DNA of 64,000 nucleotides, taken from assembly GCA_964020085.1 (NCBI GenBank), contig CAXHUQ010001401.1, positions 27,501 through 91,500 of the forward strand. Reading direction: 5' to 3'. This DNA is from Micromussa lordhowensis (taxonomy: Eukaryota > Cnidaria > Anthozoa > Scleractinia > Lobophylliidae). Made by a program: the position numbers and the translations under genes. Shown in pieces: positions 34,601-46,093 of the stretch. Under the pieces are notes generated by a model. It searched no databases. It had not been told where the DNA came from and saw nothing but the letters and a program-made list of their open reading frames with translations. Positions within the stretch are counted from its first letter, which is position 1, and every line of letters starts with the position of its first letter.

Positions 34601-35879
34601 GGGTGTGTGACCAGAGCACAGGGATGGGCAGGGGGTGCTTTTGTACTTGGTGACGGAAGCAAAATTGGCTTGTTTTGACTATTTCTTTAGTCACCTTTTG
34701 AGAAATCCAGTTAGATATCTGGGCGTTTCTCTCCAGAATGGCATTCTGTGAGCCAGGCCGGGTAAATCGAGTGTCATCAGCTGAATTTTGACTGATTTTC
34801 AGGCGTTCGGCCCTTGATATCTGAGCGAATTCGCTAGAAGGTGGCCTGTGAGGTTTTGGCTTGAGCACGGGCACCGCCCGTGCTCAAGCCATTGTGGCCG
34901 CTCAAAATGCAGGGGGCTTGCCGTCAAGGCCTGCATTTCCAAGCTGCCCAGGGGTGGTTCTAACAGTGGGTGGGTGTCTCTGAGTTGTGTGTCAAAATCA
35001 CAGGGCTGGGTGGCTATTCTTTTTTGAGACTTTGACTGCAGTTAGAGTATGTGGTCGCCTTAAGTGGATTTGACACCGTAGGTTGCCTTGGGGATTTTTT
35101 CCCGGGCTAGTGTAGGCCTGAATGGTAGTTTTCTTTTGATCACCCATTAGAGTCAGCCCACAGTGTGCAGTGGGTGGGTGGTTGGCGGGTGTGTGACCAG
35201 AGCACAGGGATGGGCAGGGGGTGCTTTTGTACTTGGTGACGGAAGCAAAATTGGCTTGTTTTGACTATTTCTTTAGTCACCTTTTGAGAAATCCAGTTAG
35301 ATATCTGGGCGTTTCTCTCCAGAATGGCATTCTGTGAGCCAGGCCGGGTAAATCGAGTGTCATCAGCTGAATTTTGACTGATTTTCAGGCGTTCGGCCCT
35401 TGATATCTGAGCGAATTCGCTAGAAGGTGGCCTGTGAGGTTTTGGCTTGAGCACGGGCACCGCCCGTGCTCAAGCCATTGTGGCCGCTCAAAATGCAGGG
35501 GGCTTGCCGTCAAGGCCTGCATTTCCAAGCTGCCCAGGGGTGGTTCTAACAGTGGGTGGGTGTCTCTGAGTTGTGTGTCAAAATCACAGGGCTGGGTGGC
35601 TATTCTTTTTTGAGACTTTGACTGCAGTTAGAGTATGTGGTCGCCTTAAGTGGATTTGACACCGTAGGTTGCCTTGGGGATTTTTTCCCGGGCTAGTGTA
35701 GGCCTGAATGGTAGTTTTCTTTTGATCACCCATTAGAGTCAGCCCACAGTGTGCAGTGGGTGGGTGGTTGGCGGGTGTGTGACCAGAGCACAGGGATGGG
35801 CAGGGGGTGCTTTTGTACTTGGTGACGGAAGCAAAATTGGCTTGTTTTGACTATTTCTTTAGTCACCTTTTGAGAAATC

Positions 35880-35895
35880 CAGTTAGATCTGAGCG
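35880..35895. repeat. 104-bp deletion junction within a unit
   Basis: The unit goes directly from CCAGTTAGAT to CTGAGCGAATTC, losing the segment that is duplicated in other units. The two flanking GATATCTG strings (102 bp apart in the normal unit) have been fused, as expected from recombination between them. Confidence 0.85.
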
Positions 35896-36472
35896 AATTC
35901 GCTAGAAGGTGGCCTGTGAGGTTTTGGCTTGAGCACGGGCACCGCCCGTGCTCAAGCCATTGTGGCCGCTCAAAATGCAGGGGGCTTGCCGTCAAGGCCT
36001 GCATTTCCAAGCTGCCCAGGGGTGGTTCTAACAGTGGGTGGGTGTCTCTGAGTTGTGTGTCAAAATCACAGGGCTGGGTGGCTATTCTTTTTTGAGACTT
36101 TGACTGCAGTTAGAGTATGTGGTCGCCTTAAGTGGATTTGACACCGTAGGTTGCCTTGGGGATTTTTTCCCGGGCTAGTGTAGGCCTGAATGGTAGTTTT
36201 CTTTTGATCACCCATTAGAGTCAGCCCACAGTGTGCAGTGGGTGGGTGGTTGGCGGGTGTGTGACCAGAGCACAGGGATGGGCAGGGGGTGCTTTTGTAC
36301 TTGGTGACGGAAGCAAAATTGGCTTGTTTTGACTATTTCTTTAGTCACCTTTTGAGAAATCCAGTTAGATATCTGGGCGTTTCTCTCCAGAATGGCATTC
36401 TGTGAGCCAGGCCGGGTAAATCGAGTGTCATCAGCTGAATTTTGACTGATTTTCAGGCGTTCGGCCCTTGAT

Positions 36473-36575
36473 AATCTGGGCGTTTCTCTCCAGAATGGCA
36501 TTCTGTGAGCCAGGCCGGGTAAATCGAGTGTCATCAGCTGAATTTTGACTGATTTTCAGGCGTTCGGCCCTTGAT
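36473..36575. repeat. 103-bp internal duplication (AATCTGGG joint)
   Basis: Single occurrence with the shortest joint. It lies in the unit right after the one carrying the reciprocal 104-bp deletion. Confidence 0.8.
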
Positions 36576-38175
36576 ATCTGAGCGAATTCGCTAGAAGGTG
36601 GCCTGTGAGGTTTTGGCTTGAGCACGGGCACCGCCCGTGCTCAAGCCATTGTGGCCGCTCAAAATGCAGGGGGCTTGCCGTCAAGGCCTGCATTTCCAAG
36701 CTGCCCAGGGGTGGTTCTAACAGTGGGTGGGTGTCTCTGAGTTGTGTGTCAAAATCACAGGGCTGGGTGGCTATTCTTTTTTGAGACTTTGACTGCAGTT
36801 AGAGTATGTGGTCGCCTTAAGTGGATTTGACACCGTAGGTTGCCTTGGGGATTTTTTCCCGGGCTAGTGTAGGCCTGAATGGTAGTTTTCTTTTGATCAC
36901 CCATTAGAGTCAGCCCACAGTGTGCAGTGGGTGGGTGGTTGGCGGGTGTGTGACCAGAGCACAGGGATGGGCAGGGGGTGCTTTTGTACTTGGTGACGGA
37001 AGCAAAATTGGCTTGTTTTGACTATTTCTTTAGTCACCTTTTGAGAAATCCAGTTAGATATCTGGGCGTTTCTCTCCAGAATGGCATTCTGTGAGCCAGG
37101 CCGGGTAAATCGAGTGTCATCAGCTGAATTTTGACTGATTTTCAGGCGTTCGGCCCTTGATAATTTATCTGGGCGTTTCTCTCCAGAATGGCATTCTGTG
37201 AGCCAGGCCGGGTAAATCGAGTGTCATCAGCTGAATTTTGACTGATTTTCAGGCGTTCGGCCCTTGATATCTGAGCGAATTCGCTAGAAGGTGGCCTGTG
37301 AGGTTTTGGCTTGAGCACGGGCACCGCCCGTGCTCAAGCCATTGTGGCCGCTCAAAATGCAGGGGGCTTGCCGTCAAGGCCTGCATTTCCAAGCTGCCCA
37401 GGGGTGGTTCTAACAGTGGGTGGGTGTCTCTGAGTTGTGTGTCAAAATCACAGGGCTGGGTGGCTATTCTTTTTTGAGACTTTGACTGCAGTTAGAGTAT
37501 GTGGTCGCCTTAAGTGGATTTGACACCGTAGGTTGCCTTGGGGATTTTTTCCCGGGCTAGTGTAGGCCTGAATGGTAGTTTTCTTTTGATCACCCATTAG
37601 AGTCAGCCCACAGTGTGCAGTGGGTGGGTGGTTGGCGGGTGTGTGACCAGAGCACAGGGATGGGCAGGGGGTGCTTTTGTACTTGGTGACGGAAGCAAAA
37701 TTGGCTTGTTTTGACTATTTCTTTAGTCACCTTTTGAGAAATCCAGTTAGATATCTGGGCGTTTCTCTCCAGAATGGCATTCTGTGAGCCAGGCCGGGTA
37801 AATCGAGTGTCATCAGCTGAATTTTGACTGATTTTCAGGCGTTCGGCCCTTGATATCTGAGCGAATTCGCTAGAAGGTGGCCTGTGAGGTTTTGGCTTGA
37901 GCACGGGCACCGCCCGTGCTCAAGCCATTGTGGCCGCTCAAAATGCAGGGGGCTTGCCGTCAAGGCCTGCATTTCCAAGCTGCCCAGGGGTGGTTCTAAC
38001 AGTGGGTGGGTGTCTCTGAGTTGTGTGTCAAAATCACAGGGCTGGGTGGCTATTCTTTTTTGAGACTTTGACTGCAGTTAGAGTATGTGGTCGCCTTAAG
38101 TGGATTTGACACCGTAGGTTGCCTTGGGGATTTTTTCCCGGGCTAGTGTAGGCCTGAATGGTAGTTTTCTTTTGA

Positions 38176-41100
38176 TCACCCATTAGAGTCAGCCCACAGT
38201 GTGCAGTGGGTGGGTGGTTGGCGGGTGTGTGACCAGAGCACAGGGATGGGCAGGGGGTGCTTTTGTACTTGGTGACGGAAGCAAAATTGGCTTGTTTTGA
38301 CTATTTCTTTAGTCACCTTTTGAGAAATCCAGTTAGATATCTGGGCGTTTCTCTCCAGAATGGCATTCTGTGAGCCAGGCCGGGTAAATCGAGTGTCATC
38401 AGCTGAATTTTGACTGATTTTCAGGCGTTCGGCCCTTGATATCTGAGCGAATTCGCTAGAAGGTGGCCTGTGAGGTTTTAGCTTGAGCACGGGCACCGCC
38501 CATGCTCAAGCCATTGTGGCCGCTCAAAATGCAGGGGGCTTGCCGTCAAGGCCTGCATTTCCAAGCTGCCCAGGGGTGGTTCTAACAGTGGGTGGGTGTC
38601 TCTGAGTTGTGTGTCAAAATCACAGGGCTGGGTGGCTATTCTTTTTTGAGACTTTGACTGCAGTTAGAGTATGTGGTCGCCTTAAGTGGATTTGACACCG
38701 TAGGTTGCCTTGGGGATTTTTTCCCGGGCTAGTGTAGGCCTGAATGGTAGTTTTCTTTTGATCACCCATTAGAGTCAGCCCACAGTGTGCAGTGGGTGGG
38801 TGGTTGGCGGGTGTGTGACCAGAGCACAGGGATGGGCAGGGGGTGCTTTTGTACTTGGTGACGGAAGCAAAATTGGCTTGTTTTGACTATTTCTTTAGTC
38901 ACCTTTTGAGAAATCCAGTTAGATATCTGGGCGTTTCTCTCCAGAATGGCATTCTGTGAGCCAGGCCGGGTAAATCGAGTGTCATCAGCTGAATTTTGAC
39001 TGATTTTCAGGCGTTCGGCCCTTGATATCTGAGCGAATTCGCTAGAAGGTGGCCTGTGAGGTTTTGGCTTGAGCACGGGCACCGCCCGTGCTCAAGCCAT
39101 TGTGGCCGCTCAAAATGCAGGGGGCTTGCCGTCAAGGCCTGCATTTCCAAGCTGCCCAGGGGTGGTTCTAACAGTGGGTGGGTGTCTCTGAGTTGTGTGT
39201 CAAAATCACAGGGCTGGGTGGCTATTCTTTTTTGAGACTTTGACTGCAGTTAGAGTATGTGGTCGCCTTAAGTGGATTTGACACCGTAGGTTGCCTTGGG
39301 GATTTTTTCCCGGGCTAGTGTAGGCCTGAATGGTAGTTTTCTTTTGATCACCCATTAGAGTAAGCCCACAGTGTGCAGTGGGTGGGTGGTTGGCGGGTGT
39401 GTGACCAGAGCACAGGGATGGGCAGGGGGTGCTTTTGTACTTGGTGACGGAAGCAAAATTGGCTTGTTTTGACTATTTCTTTAGTCACCTTTTGAGAAAT
39501 CCAGTTAGATATCTGGGCGTTTCTCTCCAGAATGGCATTCTGTGAGCCAGGCCGGGTAAATCGAGTGTCATCAGCTGAATTTTGACTGATTTTCAGGCGT
39601 TCGGCCCTTGATATCTGAGCGAATTCGCTAGAAGGTGGCCTGTGAGGTTTTGGCTTGAGCACGGGCACCAAGCCATTGTGGCCGCTCAAAATGCAGGGGG
39701 CTTGCCGTCAAGGCCTGCATTTCCAAGCTGCCCAGGGGTGGTTCTAACAGTGGGTGGGTGTCTCTGAGTTGTGTGTCGAAATCACAGGGCTGGGTGGCTA
39801 TTCTTTTTTGAGACTTTGACTGCAGTTAGAGTATGTGGTCGCCTTAAGTGGATTTGACACCGTAGGTTGCCTTGGGGATTTTTTCCCGGGCTAGTGTAGG
39901 CCTGAATGGTAGTTTTCTTTTGATCACCCATTAGAGTAAGCCCACAGTGTGCAGTGGGTGGGTGGTTGGCGGGTGTGTGACCAGAGCACAGGGATGGGCA
40001 GGGGGTGCTTTTGTACTTGGTGACGGAAGCAAAATTGGCTTGTTTTGACTATTTCTTTAGTCACCTTTTGAGAAATCCAGTTAGATATCTGGGCGTTTCT
40101 CTCCAGAATGGCATTCTGTGAGCCAGGCCGGGTAAATCGAGTGTCATCAGCTGAATTTTGACTGATTTTCAGGCGTTCGGCCCTTGATATCTGAGCGAAT
40201 TCGCTAGAAGGTGGCCTGTGAGGTTTTGGCTTGAGCACGGGCACCGCCCGTGCTCAAGCCATTGTGGCCGCTCAAAATGCAGGGGGCTTGCCGTCAAGGC
40301 CTGCATTTCCAAGCTGCCCAGGGGTGGTTCTAACAGTGGGTGGGTGTCTCTGAGTTGTGTGTCAAAATCACAGGGCTGGGTGGCTATTCTTTTTTGAGAC
40401 TTTGACTGCAGTTAGAGTATGTGGTCGCCTTAAGTGGATTTGACACCGTAGGTTGCCTTGGGGATTTTTTCCCGGGCTAGTGTAGGCCTGAATGGTAGTT
40501 TTCTTTTGATCACCCATTAGAGTCAGCCCACAGTGTGCAGTGGGTGGGTGGTTGGCGGGTGTGTGACCAGAGCACAGGGATGGGCAGGGGGTGCTTTTGT
40601 ACTTGGTGACGGAAGCAAAATTGGCTTGTTTTGACTATTTCTTTAGTCACCTTTTGAGAAATCCAGTTAGATATCTGGGCGTTTCTCTCCAGAATGGCAT
40701 TCTGTGAGCCAGGCCGGGTAAATCGAGTGTCATCAGCTGAATTTTGATTGATTTTCAGGCGTTCGGCCCTTGATATCTGAGCGAATTCGCTAGAAGGTGG
40801 CCTGTGAGGTTTTGGCTTGAGCACGGGCACCGCCCGTGCTCAAGCCATTGTGGCCGCTCAAAATGCAGGGGGCTTGCCGTCAAGGCCTGCATTTCCAAGC
40901 TGCCCAGGGGTGGTTCTAACAGTGGGTGGGTGTCTCTGAGTTGTGTGTCAAAATCACAGGGCTGGGTGGCTATTCTTTTTTGAGACTTTGACTGCAGTTA
41001 GAGTATGTGGTCGCCTTAAGTGGATTTGACACCGTAGGTTGCCTTGGGGATTTTTTCCCGGGCTAGTGTAGGCCTGAATGGTAGTTTTCTTTTGATCACC

Positions 41101-44100
41101 CATTAGAGTAAGCCCACAGTGTGCAGTGGGTGGGTGGTTGGCGGGTGTGTGACCAGAGCACAGGGATGGGCAGGGGGTGCTTTTGTACTTGGTGACGGAA
41201 GCAAAATTGGCTTGTTTTGACTATTTCTTTAGTCACCTTTTGAGAAATCCAGTTAGATATCTGGGCGTTTCTCTCCAGAATGGCATTCTGTGAGCCAGGC
41301 CGGGTAAATCGAGTGTCATCAGCTGAATTTTGACTGATTTTCAGGCGTTCGGCCCTTGATATCTGAGCGAATTCGCTAGAAGGTGGCCTGTGAGGTTTTG
41401 GCTTGAGCACGGGCACCGCCCGTGCTCAAGCCATTGTGGCCGCTCAAAATGCAGGGGGCTTGCCGTCAAGGCCTGCATTTCCAAGCTGCCCAGGGGTGGT
41501 TCTAACAGTGGGTGGGTGTCTCTGAGTTGTGTGTCAAAATCACAGGGCTGGGTGGCTATTCTTTTTTGAGACTTTGACTGCAGTTAGAGTATGTGGTCGC
41601 CTTAAGTGGATTTGACACCGTAGGTTGCCTTGGGGATTTTTTCCCGGGCTAGTGTAGGCCTGAATGGTAGTTTTCTTTTGATCACCCATTAGAGTCAGCC
41701 CACAGTGTGCAGTGGGTGGGTGGTTGGCGGGTGTGTGACCAGAGCACAGGGATGGGCAGGGGGTGCTTTTGTACTTGGTGACGGAAGCAAAATTGGCTTG
41801 TTTTGACTATTTCTTTAGTCACCTTTTGAGAAATCCAGTTAGATATCTGGGCGTTTCTCTCCAGAATGGCATTCTGTGAGCCAGGCCGGGTAAATCGAGT
41901 GTCATCAGCTGAATTTTGATTGATTTTCAGGCGTTCGGCCCTTGATATCTGAGCGAATTCGCTAGAAGGTGGCCTGTGAGGTTTTGGCTTGAGCACGGGC
42001 ACCGCCCGTGCTCAAGCCATTGTGGCCGCTCAAAATGCAGGGGGCTTGCCGTCAAGGCCTGCATTTCCAAGCTGCCCAGGGGTGGTTCTAACAGTGGGTG
42101 GGTGTCTCTGAGTTGTGTGTCAAAATCACAGGGCTGGGTGGCTATTCTTTTTTGAGACTTTGACTGCAGTTAGAGTATGTGGTCGCCTTAAGTGGATTTG
42201 ACACCGTAGGTTGCCTTGGGGATTTTTTCCCGGGCTAGTGTAGGCCTGAATGGTAGTTTTCTTTTGATCACCCATTAGAGTCAGCCCACAGTGTGCAGTG
42301 GGTGGGTGGTTGGCGGGTGTGTGACCAGAGCACAGGGATGGGCAGGGGGTGCTTTTGTACTTGGTGACGGAAGCAAAATTGGCTTGTTTTGACTATTTCT
42401 TTAGTCACCTTTTGAGAAATCCAGTTAGATATCTGGGCGTTTCTCTCCAGAATGGCATTCTGTGAGCCAGGCCGGGTAAATCGAGTGTCATCAGCTGAAT
42501 TTTGACTGATTTTCAGGCGTTCGGCCCTTGATATCTGAGCGAATTCGCTAGAAGGTGGCCTGTGAGGTTTTGGCTTGAGCATGGGCACCGCCCATGCTCA
42601 AGCCATTGTGGCCGCTCAAAATGCAGGGGGCTTGCCGTCAAGGCCTGCATTTCCAAGCTGCCCAGGGGTGGTTCTAACAGTGGGTGGGTGTCTCTGAGTT
42701 GTGTGTCAAAATCACAGGGCTGGGTGGCTATTCTTTTTTGAGACTTTGACTGCAGTTAGAGTATGTGGTCGCCTTAAGTGGATTTGACACCGTAGGTTGC
42801 CTTGGGGATTTTTTCCCGGGCTAGTGTAGGCCTGAATGGTAGTTTTCTTTTGATCACCCATTAGAGTCAGCCCACAGTGTGCAGTGGGTGGGTGGTTGGC
42901 GGGTGTGTGACCAGAGCACAGGGATGGGCAGGGGGTGCTTTTGTACTTGGTGACGGAAGCAAAATTGGCTTGTTTTGACTATTTCTTTAGTCACCTTTTG
43001 AGAAATCCAGTTAGATATCTGGGCGTTTCTCTCCAGAATGGCATTCTGTGAGCCAGGCCGGGTAAATCGAGTGTCATCAGCTGAATTTTGACTGATTTTC
43101 AGGCGTTCGGCCCTTGATATCTGAGCGAATTCGCTAGAAGGTGGCCTGTGAGGTTTTGGCTTGAGCACGGGCACCGCCCGTGCTCAAGCCATTGTGGCCG
43201 CTCAAAATGCAGGGGGCTTGCCGTCAAGGCCTGCATTTCCAAGCTGCCCAGGGGTGGTTCTAACAGTGGGTGGGTGTCTCTGAGTTGTGTGTCAAAATCA
43301 CAGGGCTGGGTGGCTATTCTTTTTTGAGACTTTGACTGCAGTTAGAGTATGTGGTCGCCTTAAGTGGATTTGACACCGTAGGTTGCCTTGGGGATTTTTT
43401 CCCGGGCTAGTGTAGGCCTGAATGGTAGTTTTCTTTTGATCACCCATTAGAGTAAGCCCACAGTGTGCAGTGGGTGGGTGGTTGGCGGGTGTGTGACCAG
43501 AGCACAGGGATGGGCAGGGGGTGCTTTTGTACTTGGTGACGGAAGCAAAATTGGCTTGTTTTGACTATTTCTTTAGTCACCTTTTGAGAAATCCAGTTAG
43601 ATATCTGGGCGTTTCTCTCCAGAATGGCATTCTGTGAGCCAGGCCGGGTAAATCGAGTGTCATCAGCTGAATTTTGACTGATTTTCAGGCGTTCGGCCCT
43701 TGATATCTGAGCGAATTCGCTAGAAGGTGGCCTGTGAGGTTTTGGCTTGAGCACGGGCACCGCCCGTGCTCAAGCCATTGTGGCCGCTCAAAATGCAGGG
43801 GGCTTGCCGTCAAGGCCTGCATTTCCAAGCTGCCCAGGGGTGGTTCTAACAGTGGGTGGGTGTCTCTGAGTTGTGTGTCAAAATCACAGGGCTGGGTGGC
43901 TATTCTTTTTTGAGACTTTGACTGCAGTTAGAGTATGTGGTCGCCTTAAGTGGATTTGACACCGTAGGTTGCCTTGGGGATTTTTTCCCGGGCTAGTGTA
44001 GGCCTGAATGGTAGTTTTCTTTTGATCACCCATTAGAGTCAGCCCACAGTGTGCAGTGGGTGGGTGGTTGGCGGGTGTGTGACCAGAGCACAGGGATGGG

Positions 44101-46093
44101 CAGGGGGTGCTTTTGTACTTGGTGACGGAAGCAAAATTGGCTTGTTTTGACTATTTCTTTAGTCACCTTTTGAGAAATCCAGTTAGATATCTGGGCGTTT
44201 CTCTCCAGAATGGCATTCTGTGAGCCAGGCCGGGTAAATCGAGTGTCATCAGCTGAATTTTGACTGATTTTCAGGCGTTCGGCCCTTGATATCTGAGCGA
44301 ATTCGCTAGAAGGTGGCCTGTGAGGTTTTGGCTTGAGCACGGGCACCGCCCGTGCTCAAGCCATTGTGGCCGCTCAAAATGCAGGGGGCTTGCCGTCAAG
44401 GCCTGCATTTCCAAGCTGCCCAGGGGTGGTTCTAACAGTGGGTGGGTGTCTCTGAGTTGTGTGTCAAAATCACAGGGCTGGGTGGCTATTCTTTTTTGAG
44501 ACTTTGACTGCAGTTAGAGTATGTGGTCGCCTTAAGTGGATTTGACACCGTAGGTTGCCTTGGGGATTTTTTCCCGGGCTAGTGTAGGTCTGAATGGTAG
44601 TTTTCTTTTGATCACCCATTAGAGTCAGCCCACAGTGTGCAGTGGGTGGGTGGTTGGCGGGTGTGTGACCAGAGCACAGGGATGGGCAGGGGGTGCTTTT
44701 GTACTTGGTGACGGAAGCAAAATTGGCTTGTTTTGACTATTTCTTTAGTCACCTTTTGAGAAATCCAGTTAGATATCTGGGCGTTTCTCTCCAGAATGGC
44801 ATTCTGTGAGCCAGGCCGGGTAAATCGAGTGTCATCAGCTGAATTTTGACTGATTTTCAGGCGTTCGGCCCTTGATATCTGAGCGAATTCGCTAGAAGGT
44901 GGCCTGTGAGGTTTTAGCTTGAGCACGGGCACCGCCCATGCTCAAGCCATTGTGGCCGCTCAAAATGCAGGGGGCTTGCCGTCAAGGCCTGCATTTCCAA
45001 GCTGCCCAGGGGTGGTTCTAACAGTGGGTGGGTGTCTCTGAGTTGTGTGTCAAAATCACAGGGCTGGGTGGCTATTCTTTTTTGAGACTTTGACTGCAGT
45101 TAGAGTATGTGGTCGCCTTAAGTGGATTTGACACCGTAGGTTGCCTTGGGGATTTTTTCCCGGGCTAGTGTAGGCCTGAATGGTAGTTTTCTTTTGATCA
45201 CCCATTAGAGTCAGCCCACAGTGTGCAGTGGGTGGGTGGTTGGCGGGTGTGTGACCAGAGCACAGGGATGGGCAGGGGGTGCTTTTGTACTTGGTGACGG
45301 AAGCAAAATTGGCTTGTTTTGACTATTTCTTTAGTCACCTTTTGAGAAATCCAGTTAGATATCTGGGCGTTTCTCTCCAGAATGGCATTCTGTGAGCCAG
45401 GCCGGGTAAATCGAGTGTCATCAGCTGAATTTTGACTGATTTTCAGGCGTTCGGCCCTTGATATCTGAGCGAATTCGCTAGAAGGTGGCCTGTGAGGTTT
45501 TGGCTTGAGCACGGGCACCAAGCCATTGTGGCCGCTCAAAATGCAGGGGGCTTGCCGTCAAGGCCTGCATTTCCAAGCTGCCCAGGGGTGGTTCTAACAG
45601 TGGGTGGGTGTCTCTGAGTTGTGTGTCGAAATCACAGGGCTGGGTGGCTATTCTTTTTTGAGACTTTGACTGCAGTTAGAGTATGTGGTCGCCTTAAGTG
45701 GATTTGACACCGTAGGTTGCCTTGGGGATTTTTTCCCGGGCTAGTGTAGGCCTGAATGGTAGTTTTCTTTTGATCACCCATTAGAGTAAGCCCACAGTGT
45801 GCAGTGGGTGGGTGGTTGGCGGGTGTGTGACCAGAGCACAGGGATGGGCAGGGGGTGCTTTTGTACTTGGTGACGGAAGCAAAATTGGCTTGTTTTGACT
45901 ATTTCTTTAGTCACCTTTTGAGAAATCCAGTTAGATATCTGGGCGTTTCTCTCCAGAATGGCATTCTGTGAGCCAGGCCGGGTAAATCGAGTGTCATCAG
46001 CTGAATTTTGACTGATTTTCAGGCGTTCGGCCCTTGATATCTGAGCGAATTCGCTAGAAGGTGGCCTGTGAGGTTTTGGCTTGAGCACGGGCA
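38176..46093. repeat. Higher-order repeat B: shared block at 5,850/6,436-bp shift
   Basis: A rare GTTTTAGCTTGAGC with CCCATGCTC occurs at about 38475 and 44911. A unit with the same 10-bp hairpin deletion followed by GTGTCGAAATC occurs at 39669/39777 and 45519/45627. The shift changes from 6,436 to 5,850 between these markers, exactly one unit, so one copy has gained or lost a unit. Inside the first copy a dimer at 39924-41095 is repeated at 41096-42267 (WAY/INQ variants alternate). Confidence 0.7.
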
